Origin: Eopsaltria australis
Lineage: Eukaryota > Chordata > Aves > Passeriformes > Petroicidae
DNA length: 64,000 nt
NCBI GenBank assembly: GCA_034509425.1
Contig: JAVTVJ010011652.1
Span: forward strand, 9,232,001 to 9,296,000
Direction: 5' to 3'
The position numbers and the translations under genes are program-made. The notes under the pieces are model-generated. The model was given only the letters and a program-made list of their open reading frames with translations, ran no database searches and was not told the origin of the DNA. Below, in pieces: positions 61,576 to 64,000 of this stretch (position 1 is its first letter; each line of letters opens with the position of its first letter).

Positions 61576-64000
61576 CTGAAATATATAAACAGAGAGAGAT
61601 ATTAGTGAATAAATGATAGTCAGTGTGGATATTTTTTAAATTTTCATGAAAACAGAGAGAGATGAGAGAATATCTGGAGAGGGACCAATTACAAATAACC
61701 CTGCACGCGCATGCATAATTAACAGGATTCAAGAAGCAGTAATGATCATTCTTCTAACACAGCGTAAGCCTGCCTAGAGAGGTGAACACATCAAAAAAAC
61801 TCAGCATGAAATTTTTTAAAAATCTTTGACTAGTTGGGCTTTGGGGAGCTTGTCAGTTTATTAACATTACTTTAACCTAATTTTAATTTTGATTAATGTG
61901 ATTTCTTTTTCTGTGAAGCTCTTTGAAAAAACTGTTGTTTATGCAAATAAACTACATGGAAAATTGGTTTTGTAACTAAATGACAGCTGACAGACTAGAC
62001 TGTAATAGTCATCTGGGAACTTCTAAAGCATGATTTGTTTACTCAGTAGTACAAATTGCATAGCTATGATTATTAGGGACAGTAAATATCTTAATAGTGG
62101 CTATTTTAATTAACAGAGTCCTACGGCTGGATCTCAGTCCCCACTAAGTCTGTTTTGTGCTGCTCCAGTGACAGCAAAAATAGCCTTAATCCTTATTTCA
62201 GTACGTGCCCTATTTAATATTTCAGAGGAGCTGGCATAATGAAGGTCAGATTTCTCCCATTCATTTTCTACCAAAACAGTGTTTCTTGCTTGACTGTTTG
62301 CACAAAGAATACATCCTACCATTTTTATCCTCACTGTCAGTTCAGACGTCTCTATTTGCCTTCATCTGACTCCATAGGGTCTTTTTCTGCCTAGGATGCA
62401 AGTCCTCTAAGAAGTCTCTCTTCTCCAAATTATTATATTCTATTCCAGTGTCATATCTTTGTAATTTTTAGAATTTATTTCTTCATTTTAATGACAAGGT
62501 ATTTTTGTCACAGAGTTCCACAGAATTAAAAAAAACAGCAGCAGCAACAATAACAAAAAAACCCAAACACCTACCTCTATTGCTGATGGATGATCTGCAA
62601 GTAATACAACAATTTTCTCACATTTTCAAATGTAGAAATATGGATGCTAAGTAGGCAAAAAGCTGTTGCACATGTTGCCACCTTCCTGCCAGAACAAGGT
62701 TTTGCCTGCTGACAACAATTTAAAATAGCACATTATGATGGAATTATGCAGCATCGCAGGCAGCAGCTTCATTTCTGAGAGCCTGATATTCTCAGAGATG
62801 TCTTTATTAACTGATCAATATTTGATCATTGTGTTAAAGAAATTTGTGCAAACATCTGAGTCTCTGTTCTTCCTAACATCAAAGCCAGTGATCTGTCAAA
62901 CCTACATCATCCTAAAAACACAGCTCCTCTACAGAGGAGGACGAAGGGAGACCAATTCCAGAGACCATGGAAACCCTCAACAGGTGAATTACCAGGGGAT
63001 GAAGTAAGCCACCAGCTCTCTCCTCACATGAGGGCTCTTACAAGCAAATTTACCCCTTTCAAAATGACTGACTTTGAATTTCAACATATTTTCTTCTTGT
63101 CCTCCTTTCTTAGGGTCCTTTCACACCTGTGGATTTCTCCCATTAGAAGGGACTGGGCATTTGCTTTCTAATCGGCTTGGCTCCACCCCAGGCTGCTCAG
63201 AATGCCTCAGGCAGTGGCACAAATCAGTGAAGATGCTGCAGGGGAAGAGTCATTTGAGTAATTTGAAGGAGAAAAAGCTAGTGACAGCAGTAGTCAGGTG
63301 AGCACTGCCTTAAATGAAATATTCCTAACCTAGCTAGGTCATCACCTGAGACTACGGAGAAGCAGTAGAAATATTATTATAGGAATTAAAATCATCTGAG
63401 CAACAAAAGAGATGAAACTGAATTATGATGCAAGGTATCAAGCCAGCTATAATTAGGGTAGTCCAGCTGAGGTAGACTAATAATAATAGGGTACAACATA
63501 AATAGGAAGAGTACACATTGTTCAGGCAAGCTAGAAATAAAAGGCAGGGTAGTGAGAGAGTATTATAATGTATAATGTGCTAGGCTAAAAAAAAAAACAA
63601 ACCAAAAAAACAACAAGATAATGTGATAAAACAGATAAGTTTGAGTAAAAAACAATTTAGGGAAGGATCAGAAAAAGGTTTGGATAATGTTGTCTGCTTT
63701 AGCCCCCTAGAGTTTAATTTGTGCTGGATAAAGATCTCCGTAATGTTATTAGAAAGAGAAATATTAGCATTAGGGAAGATTTAATGTCTTTATGGAAGAT
63801 TTTGACCTTCCAGAAAGAGGCTTTAGAACAAATATTACTAATACTGGCACAGTGGAGGAATATCTAGCCATAGTAAGTAAAAGATTTCTTCACTGAACAA
63901 AGGAGGTATGAGAAAGCCATGCATTCAGGAAGGAAGGTACTAATGATGCATTTGGGGTTCAACATTTGAACAGTCACAACATACCTGTAAATCACTAATG
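61576..64000. other. Intergenic region, no gene established
   Basis: AT-rich sequence with A-rich simple runs near 62527-62565 and 63589-63615. Short frames at 62735-63007 and 63074-63301 show no recognisable family. No KNDC1 exon or promoter-like CpG island is visible before the window ends. Confidence 0.6.

Noticed and set aside
47171..64000. Expected neighbour KNDC1
   Set aside because: No exon with a recognisable KIND, RasGEF or related motif is present; the gene probably starts beyond the window.
1..64000. CRISPR arrays, operons, phage or plasmid features
   Set aside because: The DNA is vertebrate nuclear sequence with spliced exons and CR1; no prokaryotic organisation is seen.

Overview
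The window looks like nuclear DNA from a bird. It carries low-density, decayed CR1 retrotransposon pieces, an AT-rich background, short microsatellites and one vertebrate gene spread over six exons. I cannot name the species. Nothing bacterial, viral or plasmid-like is present, and most short open frames are chance frames in introns or intergenic DNA.

The one gene I can establish is the 3' part of an adhesion G-protein-coupled receptor on the + strand, which I identify as ADGRA1 (GPR123). Six coding exons lie at 179-387, 8661-8788, 9688-9811, 16180-16325, 39996-40091 and 43211-44432. All have AG/GT borders and matching intron phases (0, 2, 0, 2, 2). Joined, they give 640 residues: the end of a GAIN domain with its GPS region, seven membrane helices, and a cytoplasmic tail of about 263 residues ending in the PDZ ligand ETTV. 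The gene is incomplete on the left, because the first exon here opens with a splice acceptor inside a codon. A 3' UTR of up to about 2.7 kb probably follows the stop codon.

The most interesting point is the first exon. As I recall, mammalian ADGRA1 is a receptor without a GAIN domain whose protein starts with MDLKTVLS. Here the exon directly upstream of the equivalent DFKTVLS encodes a GPS region with a tethered-agonist-like segment, SNFAVLM, preceded by HF. This bird locus therefore still codes for the extracellular module that mammals lack or do not use.

Layout: 1-178 intron; 179-44432 ADGRA1 exons and introns (8.3, 0.9, 6.4, 23.7 and 3.1 kb); 44433 to about 47170 probable 3' UTR; about 47170-64000 intergenic with no gene I can establish. 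Decayed CR1 pieces, all in minus orientation, lie near 5375-5590, 22688-22731, 29350-29520 and 41945-42210. Two minus-strand stretches may be unannotated exons: a 128-codon frame at 41526-41909 inside the last intron, and a hydrophobic frame at 61442-61575 behind a very good acceptor. I do not recognise either product.
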